Assembly (NCBI GenBank): GCA_035461525.1
Contig: DATHVD010000015.1
Location: 1-6,525, forward strand
Source: JAIBJN01 sp035461525
GTDB lineage: Bacteria; Actinomycetota; Thermoleophilia; Gaiellales; Gaiellaceae
Direction of reading: 5' to 3'
Length of the DNA: 6,525 nt
Shown in pieces: positions 6,067 through 6,525 of the stretch. Made by a program: the position numbers and the translations under genes. Numbering within the stretch: the stretch's first letter is position 1; the number at the start of each line of letters is the position of its first letter. A model generated the notes under the pieces. That model saw nothing but the letters and a program-made list of their open reading frames with translations, did no database searches and was not told where the DNA came from.

Positions 6067-6525
6067 GCGGAGACCGCCCGCGGGGGGGGAAGCGACTGGC
6101 CGATTACGGCCTCCAGTCCGAGCGCACGCTCATGCGGGGAAAGGGCCCGGGCGTCTTCGAGCGCGAGCTCGGCGCCGATGAGCTCGAGTCGAAGCTCATG
6201 CTCACGACCGTGGAGAGGGCGGTCGCCTGGGCGCAGAAGAGCTCCATCTGGCCGGACACGTTCGGCCTCGCCTGCTGCGCGATCGAGATGATGTCGATCG
6301 TCTCCTCCCGCTACGACGTCTCGCGCTTCGGGGCCGAGGTCTTCCGCTCCTCGCCGCGTCAGGCGGACCTGCTGATCGTCTCCGGCCGCGTCTCCCACAA
6401 GATGACCGCGCCGCTCCGGCAGGTCTACGACCAGATGCTCCAGCCCAAGTGGGTCATCGCCATGGGAGCGTGCGCGAGCTCGGGCGGCATGTTCAACAAT
6501 TACGCGATCCTCCAGGGGGTGGACA
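6057..6525 (+). CDS. nuoB: NADH-quinone oxidoreductase subunit B, 3' end cut by the window
   Basis: NuoB holds cluster N2, the last [4Fe-4S] cluster before quinone in complex I. The visible 156 residues include WPDTFGLACCAIEMM, with the adjacent ligands Cys73 and Cys74, then SRYDVSRFGAEVFRSSPRQADLLIV in two family-typical blocks, SHKMTAPLRQVYDQM, and GACASSGGMF with ligand Cys139. The 65-residue gap from Cys74 to Cys139 fits the family; the fourth ligand lies beyond the window. I chose the GTG at 6057, which overlaps the nuoA stop (GTGGCAGTAG), as expected for translational coupling; a weak purine-rich site (GGGGTGGG, about 6044-6050) precedes it. The first 30 residues are Gly/Arg-rich and encoded partly by a run of eight G (6082-6089). 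An in-frame ATG at 6132 is the next alternative. Confidence 0.95.
   Translation, partial: MAVGGDRPRGGKRLADYGLQSERTLMRGKGPGVFERELGADELESKLMLTTVERAVAWAQKSSIWPDTFGLACCAIEMMSIVSSRYDVSRFGAEVFRSSPRQADLLIVSGRVSHKMTAPLRQVYDQMLQPKWVIAMGACASSGGMFNNYAILQGVD

Noticed and set aside
6030..6398. Minus-strand frame of 122 residues across the nuoA/nuoB junction.
   Set aside because: It is antisense to clear NuoB coding sequence and has no recognisable features.

Overview
The window looks like chromosomal DNA from a very GC-rich actinobacterium. A deep-branching lineage such as Thermoleophilia/Gaiellales/Rubrobacteria is my best guess; this is inference from the style of the proteins, with no database search. 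The fumarase resembles mycobacterial FumC closely, and most starts follow a leaderless pattern common in Actinomycetota. I see no rRNA, tRNA, CRISPR array, insertion sequence, integrase or phage gene.

Layout from left to right. (1) The 5' part of a VOC/glyoxalase-fold gene on the minus strand runs off the left edge. (2) lipA (lipoyl synthase) diverges from it on the plus strand and is followed by a strong hairpin. (3) fumC (class II fumarase) lies on the minus strand, convergent with lipA. (4) A Tat-exported CotA-like multicopper oxidase diverges from fumC on the plus strand, with an unusually strong Shine-Dalgarno sequence, and ends in a perfect 14-bp hairpin. (5) About 300 bases without a convincing gene follow. 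(6) An A-type Fe-S carrier (IscA/ErpA/SufA family) lies on the minus strand with an extra Cys-rich tail. (7) Diverging from it, nuoA and nuoB start the complex I operon on the plus strand; nuoB runs off the right edge.

The genes fit aerobic central metabolism. LipA makes the lipoyl cofactor for pyruvate and 2-oxoglutarate dehydrogenases, FumC is a TCA-cycle step, and NuoA/NuoB belong to the NADH dehydrogenase that uses the NADH produced. LipA and NuoB hold [4Fe-4S] clusters, and the A-type carrier between them is the kind of protein that delivers such clusters. The multicopper oxidase is the only exported, accessory-looking gene.

The most useful observation is regulatory. lipA, fumC, the A-type carrier gene and nuoA each have a TANNNT hexamer ending 7-8 nt before the start codon, with no Shine-Dalgarno sequence, which predicts leaderless mRNAs. 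This also argues that nuoA starts at a GTG nine bases downstream of the first ATG. I did not find an evident new defence, mobile or biosynthetic system here.
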